From positions 186,001-250,000 of the forward strand of contig OY760687.1 of the NCBI GenBank assembly GCA_963663945.1: a stretch of 64,000 bases of DNA. The letters are read 5' to 3'. This document shows positions 53,227 to 61,043 of this stretch, piece by piece. This DNA comes from Bin87 sp963663945 (GTDB lineage Bacteria; Chloroflexota; Dehalococcoidia; Lucifugimonadales; UBA3495). The notes under the pieces were generated by a model. The model saw only the letters and a list, made by a program, of their open reading frames with translations. It was not told the DNA's origin and did no database searches. Numbering within the stretch: position 1 is the stretch's first letter; each line of letters opens with the position of its first letter. The position numbers were made by a program, and so were the translations under genes.

Positions 53227-54120
53227 TTACGTGGTTGGTTCCGTCGCCGCGTCGTGCTGCTCGTCGGCGTGGTAGGAGGAGCGCACCAGCGGGCCGGATG
53301 CGACGTGCTTGAAGCCCATGGCCTCGCCAGCCACGCGCAGTTCTTCAAACTCGGCCGGAGTGTAGAAACGGTCGATGCGAATGTGCTTGATGGACGGGCG
53401 CAGGTACTGGCCGATGGTGAGCAGGTCGCAGTTCACGGCGCGCAGGTCGGCCATGGTCTGCTTCACCTCGTCGACGGTCTCGCCCATGCCGACGATGATG
53501 CCCGACTTGGTGGGCATTCCGGGATCGAGCTCCTTGACCCGTCGGATCAGTTCCAGCGATTGCCGGTAGTCGCCCTTGGGGCGCACGAGGCGGAACACGC
53601 GCTCCACCGATTCGATGTTGTGGTTGAGCACCTGAGGCTGGGCGGAGACCACCCTGGCCAGCGCGTCCTCGTTGCCGTCGAAGTCGGGGATCAGGACCTC
53701 CACGCGGCAGTCGGGCACGGCGGCGCGGACCTGCTTGATGCAGGCGGAGAAGATGCCGGCCCCACCGTCGGGCAGGTCGTCGCGGTTGACCGAGGTGATG
53801 ACGCAATACTTCAGGCCCATGCGCTTGACCGTGGAGGCCAACCGGAAGGGCTCGCCCAGGTCCAGCGTGCCGGGCCGGCCGGTGGTGACGGCGCAGTACG
53901 CGCAGGCCCGGGTGCAGATGTCGCCCAGGATCATGAAGGTGGCGGCGGACCGCTCCCAGCACTCGCCGATGTTCGGGCAGTGGGCTTCCTCGCACACGGT
54001 GTGCAACTGGCTGTCCCGCATGAGCTGTTTCAGCTCGATGTAGCGCGGTCCGCCGGGCATGGGAACCTTGAGCCAGTCGGGCAGGCGGGGACGCAGTGGG
54101 GTTTCAGTCTGTGTCGTCAT
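53227..54120 (-). CDS. lipA: Lipoyl synthase
   Basis: 297 residues. Auxiliary cluster motif C-x4-C-x5-C (CEEAHCPNIGEC) and radical-SAM motif CTRACAYC. Inserts two sulfur atoms into octanoyl groups on lipoyl domains. GGAGAACAG precedes the ATG; its ribosome-binding site lies just past the gmk stop, 13 bases away. End of the tyrA-aroA-gmk-lipA run. Confidence 0.96.
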   Translation of the reverse strand: MTTQTETPLRPRLPDWLKVPMPGGPRYIELKQLMRDSQLHTVCEEAHCPNIGECWERSAATFMILGDICTRACAYCAVTTGRPGTLDLGEPFRLASTVKRMGLKYCVITSVNRDDLPDGGAGIFSACIKQVRAAVPDCRVEVLIPDFDGNEDALARVVSAQPQVLNHNIESVERVFRLVRPKGDYRQSLELIRRVKELDPGMPTKSGIIVGMGETVDEVKQTMADLRAVNCDLLTIGQYLRPSIKHIRIDRFYTPAEFEELRVAGEAMGFKHVASGPLVRSSYHADEQHDAATEPTT

Positions 54121-54133
54121 TCTGTTCTCCGGC

Positions 54134-54763
54134 CTAGAGGAACTGAACCAGGCGCGGATTCACCCGGCACTTCTCGGCGGCGATGATGGCGTCGATTTCG
54201 CGGACGGCGGCGTCCAATTGTCCGTTTCGGTTGACCACGCGGTAGTCGAATTCGTGCATGCGACCCAACTCGACGGACGCTTCGTCCAGCCGGCGTTGCA
54301 TCTCAGCACCGTCCTCGGTGCCGCGGCCGGCCAGGCGCCGGCGGAGTTCGTCCATGCTCGCGGGCATAACGAATATGGTCAGCGCCTCCGGCGCGATATT
54401 GCGGATGGTGGCCGCGCCCTGCACGTCGATTTCCAGTATAACGTCCCGGCCGGCGATCAGGGGGTCGCGAACCTGCTGGCGGGGAACGCCGTACCACCGG
54501 TCGTAGACCTGCGCCGATTCCAGAAGCTCGTCGCGCTCACGCATGCGCAGGAAAGTGTCCACCTCGAGGAAGATGTAGTCCTTGCCGCCCACTTCGCCGG
54601 CGCGCATGGGCCGGGTAGTGGCGGTAACCGCGAAGTGCCACGGACGGTCCAAGTCGCGCAGGCCGGCCAGCAGCGAGCCTTTGCCCGAGGCTGAGGGGCC
54701 CGAGATCACCACCAGCAACGGCGGAGCCGGGCTGGCCTGGGGCAGCTCGGACGAGCCAACCAT
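54134..54763 (-). CDS. gmk: Guanylate kinase
   Basis: 209 residues. P-loop ISGPSASGKGS at residues 20-30, GMP-binding segment TRPMRAGEVGGKDY, then RDVILEIDVQGA and the lid region RRLAGRGTED. Converts GMP to GDP. The ATG at 54763 lies 7 bases after the aroA stop; the longer open frame to 54862 overlaps aroA and was rejected. Confidence 0.95.
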   Translation of the reverse strand: MVGSSELPQASPAPPLLVVISGPSASGKGSLLAGLRDLDRPWHFAVTATTRPMRAGEVGGKDYIFLEVDTFLRMRERDELLESAQVYDRWYGVPRQQVRDPLIAGRDVILEIDVQGAATIRNIAPEALTIFVMPASMDELRRRLAGRGTEDGAEMQRRLDEASVELGRMHEFDYRVVNRNGQLDAAVREIDAIIAAEKCRVNPRLVQFL

Positions 54764-54770
54764 CGCCAGT

Positions 54771-56069
54771 CTATGCGCCGTCGCCAACCAGGCTGGCGAG
54801 ATGCTCCCAGAAGATCGGGTAGGACACCGAGGCGTCCTCGGCCCCGTGGATGGTCGTCTCACCCGAGGCGACCAGGCCGGCCACCGCCATGGACATTGCC
54901 AGCCGGTGGTCGTCGTGGCTCTCCACCTCGGCTCCGGTGAGACGGCCGACGCCGTGGATGACCATGCCGTCTTCCCGCGGCTCCAGGCTGCCGCCCAGGC
55001 GGGTCAGCTCCGATACCGTGGTGGCGATGCGGTCCGACTCCTTGACGCGGAGTTCGGCGGCGTCGCGGATGACCGTATCGCCCTCGGCGAAGCACGCCGC
55101 GACGGCCAGCACGGGCAGCTCGTCGATCATGATGGGGATGATCTCGCCGCCCAGGTCGATGCCCTTGAGGCTGGCTGAAGAGGCCACCACGTCGGCCACG
55201 GGTTCGCCGCCCTCGACGCGCTCGTTGTCCAGCCGCAGCGAATCGCCGGCGCCCATCATCTGCAGGGCGTCGATGATGCCGGCGCGGCTGGGATTGAGGC
55301 CGACGCCGGTGATGGTGACCCGGGCGTTGGGGTGGATCAGGCCGGCCACCATCCAGAAGGCAGCGGAGGAGATGTCGCCAGGCACCGCCACGTCAACGGC
55401 CTGCAACTCGGCGGGATGCAGGGTCAGGGCCAGGCCGTCGGTTTCGATCCTGACGCCCATGGCGGACATCATGCGCTCGGTGTGGTCACGGGACAGCGCG
55501 GGCTGGTGCAGCACGGTGGGCCCCTGAGCGGCCAGGCCGGCCAGCATCAGGCAGGACTTGACCTGGGCGCTGGCAACGGGCATTTCATACTCGATGGAGC
55601 GCAGGCTGCCGCCGCGTATGGCCAGCGGAGCCAGGGTGTTCCCGTTGCGGCCCATTATGGACGCGCCCATCTGCTGCAGCGGCTGGACGATGCGACCCAT
55701 GGGTCGGGAGCGCAGCGATCCGTCGCCGGAAAGCACCGAGAGGAAGTCCTGGCTGGCCAGCAGGCCGGAGAGCAGCCGCATGGAGGTGCCGCTGTTGCCG
55801 GCGTCCAGCAGGTCGGAGGGTTCGTTCAAATTCGCGCCCAGTCCGGCGACTCGAAAGCTTCCAGGCTCCTCCAACGGGTCGATGGGCACGCCCATGGCGC
55901 GGAGGCAGGCGGCGGTGGACTGCACGTCGGCGCCATCGGAAATGCCGGTGACGGTGGCGGTCCCGTTGGCGATGGCGTTGAGGATCAGCGAACGGTGCGA
56001 GACCGACTTGTCGCCGGGCACGGCCAGGGAACCGGCCAGGCGTTCGGGGCTGCGAATGATCTGTTCCAC
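54771..56069 (-). CDS. aroA: 3-phosphoshikimate 1-carboxyvinyltransferase (EPSP synthase)
   Basis: 432 residues, two-domain inside-out barrel. Motifs: PGDKSVSHRSLIL (shikimate-3-phosphate binding), LDAGNSGTSMRLLSGLL, RDHTERMM, RVKESDRI (PEP-binding Lys/Glu) and DDHRLAMS. Sixth step of the shikimate pathway. In operon with tyrA upstream and gmk-lipA downstream. Confidence 0.97.
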   Translation of the reverse strand: MEQIIRSPERLAGSLAVPGDKSVSHRSLILNAIANGTATVTGISDGADVQSTAACLRAMGVPIDPLEEPGSFRVAGLGANLNEPSDLLDAGNSGTSMRLLSGLLASQDFLSVLSGDGSLRSRPMGRIVQPLQQMGASIMGRNGNTLAPLAIRGGSLRSIEYEMPVASAQVKSCLMLAGLAAQGPTVLHQPALSRDHTERMMSAMGVRIETDGLALTLHPAELQAVDVAVPGDISSAAFWMVAGLIHPNARVTITGVGLNPSRAGIIDALQMMGAGDSLRLDNERVEGGEPVADVVASSASLKGIDLGGEIIPIMIDELPVLAVAACFAEGDTVIRDAAELRVKESDRIATTVSELTRLGGSLEPREDGMVIHGVGRLTGAEVESHDDHRLAMSMAVAGLVASGETTIHGAEDASVSYPIFWEHLASLVGDGA

Positions 56070-56121
56070 CTGCGTTTCTCCTAACAGCAGCGATCAGGGA
56101 TCGCGTGCGCCTCAGTCGCCA

Positions 56122-56394
56122 TTATGAACCACTTGCCGGTTGATTATTCAGCCATTGCCTGGCTTGGGCGATTTCTTCTTCGGTCATGCCGTCTCGCCGC
56201 ATCTTTGCCAACCACTCCGGGCTCCACGCGCCGTGTTGTTCGAGCCATCCGCATTGCGAATAATCACCGGTGCGGCTGAGTCCGGCGGTAGCATCCGCCA
56301 TGGCCCGGTGCCACGCTGCGACATTGGCGGGCATGCTGCTCAGCGGGGTAAATGGGGTCGGATCACTGAACCTGTTAGCGCTGGACATCGCCAC
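56122..56394 (-). CDS. Small hypothetical protein between tyrA and aroA
   Basis: 90 residues, no membrane segment; C-terminal MTEEEIAQARQWLNNQ looks like a helix-turn element, and a Trp-rich centre (CGWLEQHGAWSPEWLAKM) is notable. AGGA lies about 10 bases before the ATG. Same strand as tyrA and aroA, so it is probably co-transcribed. Not recognised. Confidence 0.5.
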   Translation of the reverse strand: MAMSSANRFSDPTPFTPLSSMPANVAAWHRAMADATAGLSRTGDYSQCGWLEQHGAWSPEWLAKMRRDGMTEEEIAQARQWLNNQPASGS

Positions 56395-56496
56395 CGGATC
56401 CTGCCGCGTCGAGGATTCTGCTGATTGTCTGGATCAGGAAGACGCGCCGAACTCGCAGCGGACGAGCATTTTGCCGGCGAACCGAGGCGAAGGTCT

Positions 56497-57540
56497 CTAC
56501 CGCCGCGGCGCGTCGGAGTCGCGGTTGTTGCTGCGTCGGGGATTGGGCAGGTCGCCCGTCATCATGCGGCGGGCGCGCTCGGCCCAGCCTCCGAGGAACA
56601 TCTGGCCCATGGACTGGCTGAATGTCGGGTATTCGGGAGTGTTCTCCAACTCGCGGGCACGGGGGTTGACGTCTCCGGCCATCCACTTGTTGCGGGCCAG
56701 GCGGGCATCCTCAAAAAGAGTACCGACGGCGTTGGTGTCGGGTGGTTCGCCGTCGGTATCCAGGAGCTTACGGTATTCGTAGAGCTCCCGTATAAACGCG
56801 TCGATCCAGGCGACGATGGGCTCGGCGTTGCTGACGCAGATGTCGCGGTGCATGACCGGGTCGCCCGAGGCGAGGCGGGTGATGTCCCGGTAGCCGGACG
56901 AAGCCAGCTGGCCGATATCGGACCAGTTGGCGGACTTGCTGGTGCAGCCGATCAGGGCGGTGGACAGGACGAAGGGCAGATGGCTCACCGCGGCGACAAA
57001 GCTGTCGTGCTCGTCCACGCTGATGAAGTAGGGAACGCCGCCCACGGCCTCGGCCAGGGTGGATATCTCGCCCACCGCGCGCTCGCTGGCCCGGGGGCTG
57101 GGAATGACGCAGTAGGGCTTGCCGGCGAACATCGTCCCATCGGCGTGTTCGGGACCGGGGGTTTCCCGGCCGGCCATGGGATGGCCGCCCACGAAGTCCA
57201 CCGAGTCGGGAAGGAACTCGTCGGCCCACTGGAGGACCTGCGTCTTGGTGCTGCCGACGTCGGTGACGACGCAGCCCTCGGGCAGGTAGTCGGCCATGCC
57301 TTCCAGAAGCTCGCGCATGGCCAGCACGGGTGTCGCGAGGATGATGATGTCGGCTTCGGCGATGGCGTTGCCGAGGCGGCCTTCCACACGATCGAATGCA
57401 TCGCGCTTCTGAGCGCCGGAACGGACCGCGCTGTCGGCGTCGGTCCCGACCACGGTGAGGTTCCGCAGGCTGGATGCGCGGAGGGCCAGTCCCAGGGAGG
57501 TTCCGATGAGTCCGGTGCCGATTACAGTAACTTGCGCCAC
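56497..57540 (-). CDS. tyrA: Prephenate dehydrogenase
   Basis: 347 residues. NAD-binding GTGLIGTSLGLAL, VTDVGSTK, GGHPMAGRE (prephenate-binding His) and SHLPFVLSTAL. Converts prephenate to 4-hydroxyphenylpyruvate in tyrosine synthesis. GTG start. The C-terminus is extended (about 50 residues, low complexity, RSNNRDSDAPRR) compared with many TyrA. Confidence 0.93.
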   Translation of the reverse strand: MAQVTVIGTGLIGTSLGLALRASSLRNLTVVGTDADSAVRSGAQKRDAFDRVEGRLGNAIAEADIIILATPVLAMRELLEGMADYLPEGCVVTDVGSTKTQVLQWADEFLPDSVDFVGGHPMAGRETPGPEHADGTMFAGKPYCVIPSPRASERAVGEISTLAEAVGGVPYFISVDEHDSFVAAVSHLPFVLSTALIGCTSKSANWSDIGQLASSGYRDITRLASGDPVMHRDICVSNAEPIVAWIDAFIRELYEYRKLLDTDGEPPDTNAVGTLFEDARLARNKWMAGDVNPRARELENTPEYPTFSQSMGQMFLGGWAERARRMMTGDLPNPRRSNNRDSDAPRR

Positions 57541-57838
57541 GTACAGGCCTGCCTAGAGGAGGTTGGAGTCAGTGTACAACATCCATAGGGGCTGGTAAAA
57601 CGCCGCGCGGCCGTGCGCCAGGGTCTTTCCAAAGCAGCCTTGGTCATTGCGGGCGACGCGCGGCAATCTCGTGATGGCAACGGGGTCTCATTCAGCAACG
57701 GGATCGCCACGTCGCCGAGCTCCTCGCGATTACAAACTGGGCGCGCGCCGCCGCGACAGAGAAACCCGCGTACAAACCGGTCGCCCGCACGATTGGGTAT
57801 CAGGGGCATGCGGTGTATCATTCGGGGCCTGTGAAAGC
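57541..57838. other. Intergenic gap with half of a REP-type element
   Basis: Contains GGTCATTGCGGGCGACGCGC followed by GGCAATCTCGTGATGGCA (57642-57682), one arm of the element seen complete at 59957. No gene seen. Divergent promoters for tyrA and the MFS gene would lie here. Confidence 0.45.
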
Positions 57839-59044
57839 ATGTGGAACTGGGCGGCCTCCCTCCGCATAAGGGATTTTCGCCTGCTCTGGGCATCGACGGC
57901 CTTCTACTCCCTGGCCACGGGAATGGAGCAGGTTTCGGTCGGATGGCTGATCTTCGAGCTGACCGGTTCGGAGTTCATGGTGGGTGTGGGCGCGGGCGCT
58001 CGCATGCTGCCCTTCTTTGTGCTGGGGATGCTGTCCGGCGCGATCGCCGACAAATGGTCGAGGCGCACCCTGCTGCAAATCGGCACGCTGGCGGCCTCGG
58101 CGTCGGCGGTGTTGATGGCCGCGCTGCTGCTGTACGGGTTGGCGAACGTCTGGGTGGTGATCGCGCTGGTGACCGTGCTGGGCAGCATGCTGGCCTTTAC
58201 CATCACCATCCGGCAGGCTTTCACGTACGACATCGTGGGTTCGAGTTTAGCCCTGAACGGCCTGGCGCTGGCCGCGATGGGGATGCAGGGCGGCGGGATC
58301 ATTGGCTCCCTGGTCGCCGGGGCGCTGATCGAACTGGTGGGACCGGGCTGGCAGTTCGTGGCCTCGGCGGTGTGCTACGCGGTATCGGCGGCGGCCATTC
58401 TGGCCATCGCCAACCCGGGACGCACGGTGCGGGCCTCGGCGCAATCGGTGCTGGATAACCTGGTGGGCTACGCCAGGCTGGTGCGGGAGCACCGGATAAT
58501 CCTGATGCTCATGTTCCTCACCGCCACCACGGAGGTGCTGGGCTTCACCCACATGACGCTCCTGCCGGTGTTCGCCAAAGAGGTTCTGCACGTCGGGCCG
58601 ACGGGACTGGGCATCATGACTGCGGGGCGCCAGGCCGGCGGATTGCTGGGACTGTGGGTCCTGGCCGGCCTGGGCACCACCAGGAAAAAGGGGTGGCTGA
58701 CGATGGCGACGGCGCTGGGATTCGGAGGCGGCCTGATGGCCTTTTCGCTGTCGGTCAACATGTACACGTTCCTGGCGGTGCTGCTGTTTGTCAACGCGTG
58801 CGCCATGGCCGTGGACACGCTCTACAAGACGCTGATGCAGGACCTGGTGCCGGACGAAGAACGGGGCCGCGCCATGGGTTCCTGGGTGCTCAGCGTTGGG
58901 TTCGCGCCGGTGGGGCACGTTGGCGTGGGCGCGCTGGCCGGCTTCGTGGGCGCGCCCCGGGCTCTGCTGATCAACGGCGTGGCGTTGGTGGCCATCAACG
59001 TTGCCGCGACGCTGGGCGCACCGCGCATACGGCGAATGGAGTGA
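57839..59044 (+). CDS. MFS transporter, EntS/DHA3-like exporter
   Basis: 401 residues with about twelve spans. Typical start of the family: IRDFRLLWASTAFYSLATGMEQVSVGWLIFELTGS (cited in parts), motif A-like GAIADKWSRRTLLQIG, and a duplicated loop with GTTRKKGWLT. Exporter of siderophores, macrolides or metabolites; substrate unknown. Start at ATG 57839 (MWNWAASLRIRDF); the open frame further upstream overlaps the REP half-copy and reads as noise. Confidence 0.87.
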   Translation: MWNWAASLRIRDFRLLWASTAFYSLATGMEQVSVGWLIFELTGSEFMVGVGAGARMLPFFVLGMLSGAIADKWSRRTLLQIGTLAASASAVLMAALLLYGLANVWVVIALVTVLGSMLAFTITIRQAFTYDIVGSSLALNGLALAAMGMQGGGIIGSLVAGALIELVGPGWQFVASAVCYAVSAAAILAIANPGRTVRASAQSVLDNLVGYARLVREHRIILMLMFLTATTEVLGFTHMTLLPVFAKEVLHVGPTGLGIMTAGRQAGGLLGLWVLAGLGTTRKKGWLTMATALGFGGGLMAFSLSVNMYTFLAVLLFVNACAMAVDTLYKTLMQDLVPDEERGRAMGSWVLSVGFAPVGHVGVGALAGFVGAPRALLINGVALVAINVAATLGAPRIRRME

Positions 59045-60102
59045 CGCGAGGAGTGCCCCCCTGGTACCCACCGAAACGGAGCGCCGGTCGGCAGGGTTCA
59101 ACCCCGGCACCGGGGCATCATGGCATCACGGCATGATGGTTCCCATGGCCGCCGAGGAGAAAGGGTTGTCCAGTTTGGCCGGCCGGAAATCGTGGGGGAT
59201 TGCGGCCTGGTTGCCGATAGTTTGCGGGTGATGCTGGGGCTTGCTCTCCTGATGGTTGGTCTTGGTGGTTGGCTGAAGTATCGGTCTGGTTGGCAGATGG
59301 TTTCGATTTGGCGGTCAGGCTTTACGGTTTCGGGTCGGTGTCGGAGCACGGCCAACACTGTATTTGCGCATGGTTTTTGTGTCCCAAGCTTCCGTGACCC
59401 GCGGGGAGCCAGCTGATGAGCCGATGCCCTGCGGCACGGGGCGGAGGTGACACCCGCCGGGTCGACACGGGGCCGCCCCGGGGAGAAGATCGGGTAGCGG
59501 CCGCTGGCGACCATGATGCGAAGAACCGACTGGGGCCGTTGCCGACCCGAAACCGTATCGCCTATCTATTCAGATGTAGGTTAGGCGAAGCCGCTGGCCT
59601 GGCGGCGGAACCGGCGGGGCTCGCGAAGCGGCGCCGGAATTACCTGACGAGACCATGATAGAACATCTGTGCGTCAAATGTAAGGAGCGAATGCAGGGCA
59701 GTCGCGACTCAATCCGCGATGGCGCCGGAGTTGAAATTGGCAGCAGTGAACGGTGAATTTTACCGGGATAAGCAGGATGAACGGGATGGACAGGATATTT
59801 CGACGAGGTTTTTTCTGTTACAGGAGAGTTTCTCGGACTTACAGGCGTGGAGATGTCTGCACGTTGTGGCTTACCTGGATACAATCCAGACCCTTGTACC
59901 CAATATATTGAAAGACGCGATTGCCCTGGGGGCGGATGCCCTGACGCGTACCCAGTTTGTCATCGCGAGGAGCGCCGCGACGTGGCGATCTCGTTGCTGC
60001 AAGTGACTCCGGCTGCCATCACGAGATTGCCACGCTGCGCTTGCAATGACATAGGACTTACGCAGTTGGACGGTTGGGAATTGTCGTGATGGCGGTTGGG
60101 GA
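59045..60102. other. Gene-free stretch with REP-type element
   Basis: About 1 kb with no convincing gene. A GGTTGG-rich segment near 59240-59320 gives spurious frames on both strands. A GGGATAAGCAGGATGAACGG word cluster at 59765-59800 recalls the AGGATT element. The full REP-type element (59957-60050) and a strong promoter (60103) close the stretch. Confidence 0.5.
59957..60050. repeat. Long REP-type inverted element, copy 1
   Basis: Begins TTGTCATCGCGAGGAGCGCC and ends TGCGCTTGCAATGACA, with a spacer CTCCGGCTGCCATCACGAGA; the ends form an inverted repeat of about 95 bases. Copy 2 is at 60505-60599; half copies at 806-850 and 57643-57682. Confidence 0.85.
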
Positions 60103-60131
60103 TTGACAGCGTGTTTATTGGCGATTATGAT
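60103..60131 (+). promoter_or_regulatory. Near-consensus sigma70 promoter, small-protein unit 1
   Basis: TTGACA (60103-60108), 17-base spacer, TATGAT (60126-60131). Among the best promoters in the window; expected start near 60138, about 50 bases ahead of the ATG. Confidence 0.85.
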
Positions 60132-60187
60132 AACGACAATTCCGGTTTGCAATGTGGAGGCGACACCGATAGAGGAGGCTAGGAGCG

Positions 60188-60409
60188 ATGGTTACTCTCA
60201 ACGAACGTCTAGTCACCGTGGATGAAGAACAACCTGCTGGGCTATTGACCGAGAAAGTGGAAAAGGATTTGGCTGAAGCGCTAACCGAGTTTGGGGCCCA
60301 CAAGGAAGAAGTCGCGCCGGAACGCGCCTGTCGCATCTCCCCGCCCACCCTGCAGTATGGCATTCCGATGGCCGGAGTGCGGTACTACAGCTTCGTGCCG
60401 GAGACGTAA
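60188..60409 (+). CDS. Small protein with conserved GIPMAGVRYYSF motif, copy 1
   Basis: 73 residues: MVTLNERLVTVDEEQ, a helical acidic leader-like segment (GLLTEKVEKDLAEALTEFG), a variable piece with Cys, then the C-terminal YGIPMAGVRYYSFVPET. GAGGAGG lies 9 bases before the ATG, and the unit has its own strong promoter and terminator. Its paralog at 60744-60953 keeps the same start (MVT-NERL), the helical segment and the C-terminal motif exactly. Not recognised; precursor-peptide-like (helical leader plus conserved tail) or a highly expressed small regulatory/structural protein. Confidence 0.75.
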   Translation: MVTLNERLVTVDEEQPAGLLTEKVEKDLAEALTEFGAHKEEVAPERACRISPPTLQYGIPMAGVRYYSFVPET

Positions 60410-60442
60410 GACGGCAGGGGACAAGGCGCGATGATGCGCTCT

Positions 60443-60474
60443 GGGGCGGCCTGATGGTCGCCCCAATTGTTTTG
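60443..60474 (+). terminator. Terminator of small-protein unit 1
   Basis: GGGGCGGCC (60443-60451), TGAT loop, GGTCGCCCC (60456-60464), then AATTGTTTTG. Same stem family as 1857. Confidence 0.75.
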
Positions 60475-60504
60475 CCTACGGCGCACGCTCACGCGTACCC
60501 GGTC

Positions 60505-60599
60505 TGTCATCGCGAGGAGCGCGGCGGCGTGGCGATCGCGTTGCTGGAAGAGACTCCGGCTGCCATCACGAGATTGCCACGCTTCGCTCGCAATGACAG
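60505..60599. repeat. Long REP-type inverted element, copy 2
   Basis: TGTCATCGCGAGGAGCGCGG to TCGCTCGCAATGACAG, with the same spacer as copy 1. It lies between the two small-protein units at the same position relative to the downstream promoter as copy 1. Confidence 0.87.
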
Positions 60600-60662
60600 T
60601 TCAAGGCTTCGCTCGGAATGACAGTTCGAGTGAAAATGAGTACGCGTGAGACCGGGCACGCT

Positions 60663-60691
60663 TTGACAAAGTAACTATAAGCCGGTATGAT
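60663..60691 (+). promoter_or_regulatory. Near-consensus sigma70 promoter, small-protein unit 2
   Basis: TTGACA (60663-60668), 17-base spacer, TATGAT (60686-60691): the same hexamers and spacing as unit 1, with a different spacer sequence. Confidence 0.85.
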
Positions 60692-60743
60692 ACGAGCCAT
60701 ATCAAGTGATTGGAATGATACTGGCGCAAGGAGGAACAAGACG

Positions 60744-60953
60744 ATGGTTACTGCCAACGAACGCCTGATTGCAGAAGAGGCCCACCGCCAGCGCGGACTG
60801 CTGCGCGAGCAGGTGGAACAGGACATGGCCGAAGTGCTCGACGAGTTCGGCTCCGCGGCTCCTGCGGAAAAGCGCGAGGCCCGGGTCTTTAGCTTCGGCT
60901 ACGGGATCCCCATGGCCGGCGTGCGCTACTACAGCTTTACGCCCGAGAACTGA
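60744..60953 (+). CDS. Small protein with conserved GIPMAGVRYYSF motif, copy 2
   Basis: 69 residues: MVTANERLIAEEAHRQR, a helical segment (GLLREQVEQDMAEVLDEFG), then YGIPMAGVRYYSFTPEN at the C-terminus, identical to copy 1 over 13 residues. AAGGAGG lies 9 bases before ATG 60744; the frame is open upstream but that site decides the start. Promoter, gene and hairpin repeat the layout of copy 1, so the whole unit was duplicated. Followed by a convergent glutaredoxin-thioredoxin reductase gene. Confidence 0.78.
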   Translation: MVTANERLIAEEAHRQRGLLREQVEQDMAEVLDEFGSAAPAEKREARVFSFGYGIPMAGVRYYSFTPEN

Positions 60954-60975
60954 GCCTCGGCAAACGGTACTGAAA

Positions 60976-61003
60976 GCGGGGGCGACCGATCGGTCGCCCC
61001 CGC
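60976..61003. terminator. Bidirectional hairpin between convergent genes
   Basis: Perfect palindrome GCGGGGGCGACC-GATC-GGTCGCCCCCGC. It closes the small-protein unit and, read on the other strand, follows trxB. No long T-run on either side. Confidence 0.65.
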
Positions 61004-61043
61004 GCGTTGTCCGAGTGAGGGCCGGGAACATGATCCCGGCCTT

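Noticed and set aside
59120..59514. Overlapping frames of 98 and 138 codons
   Set aside because: They arise from a GGTTGG-rich, low-complexity stretch; no ribosome-binding site, family motif or codon bias supports either strand.
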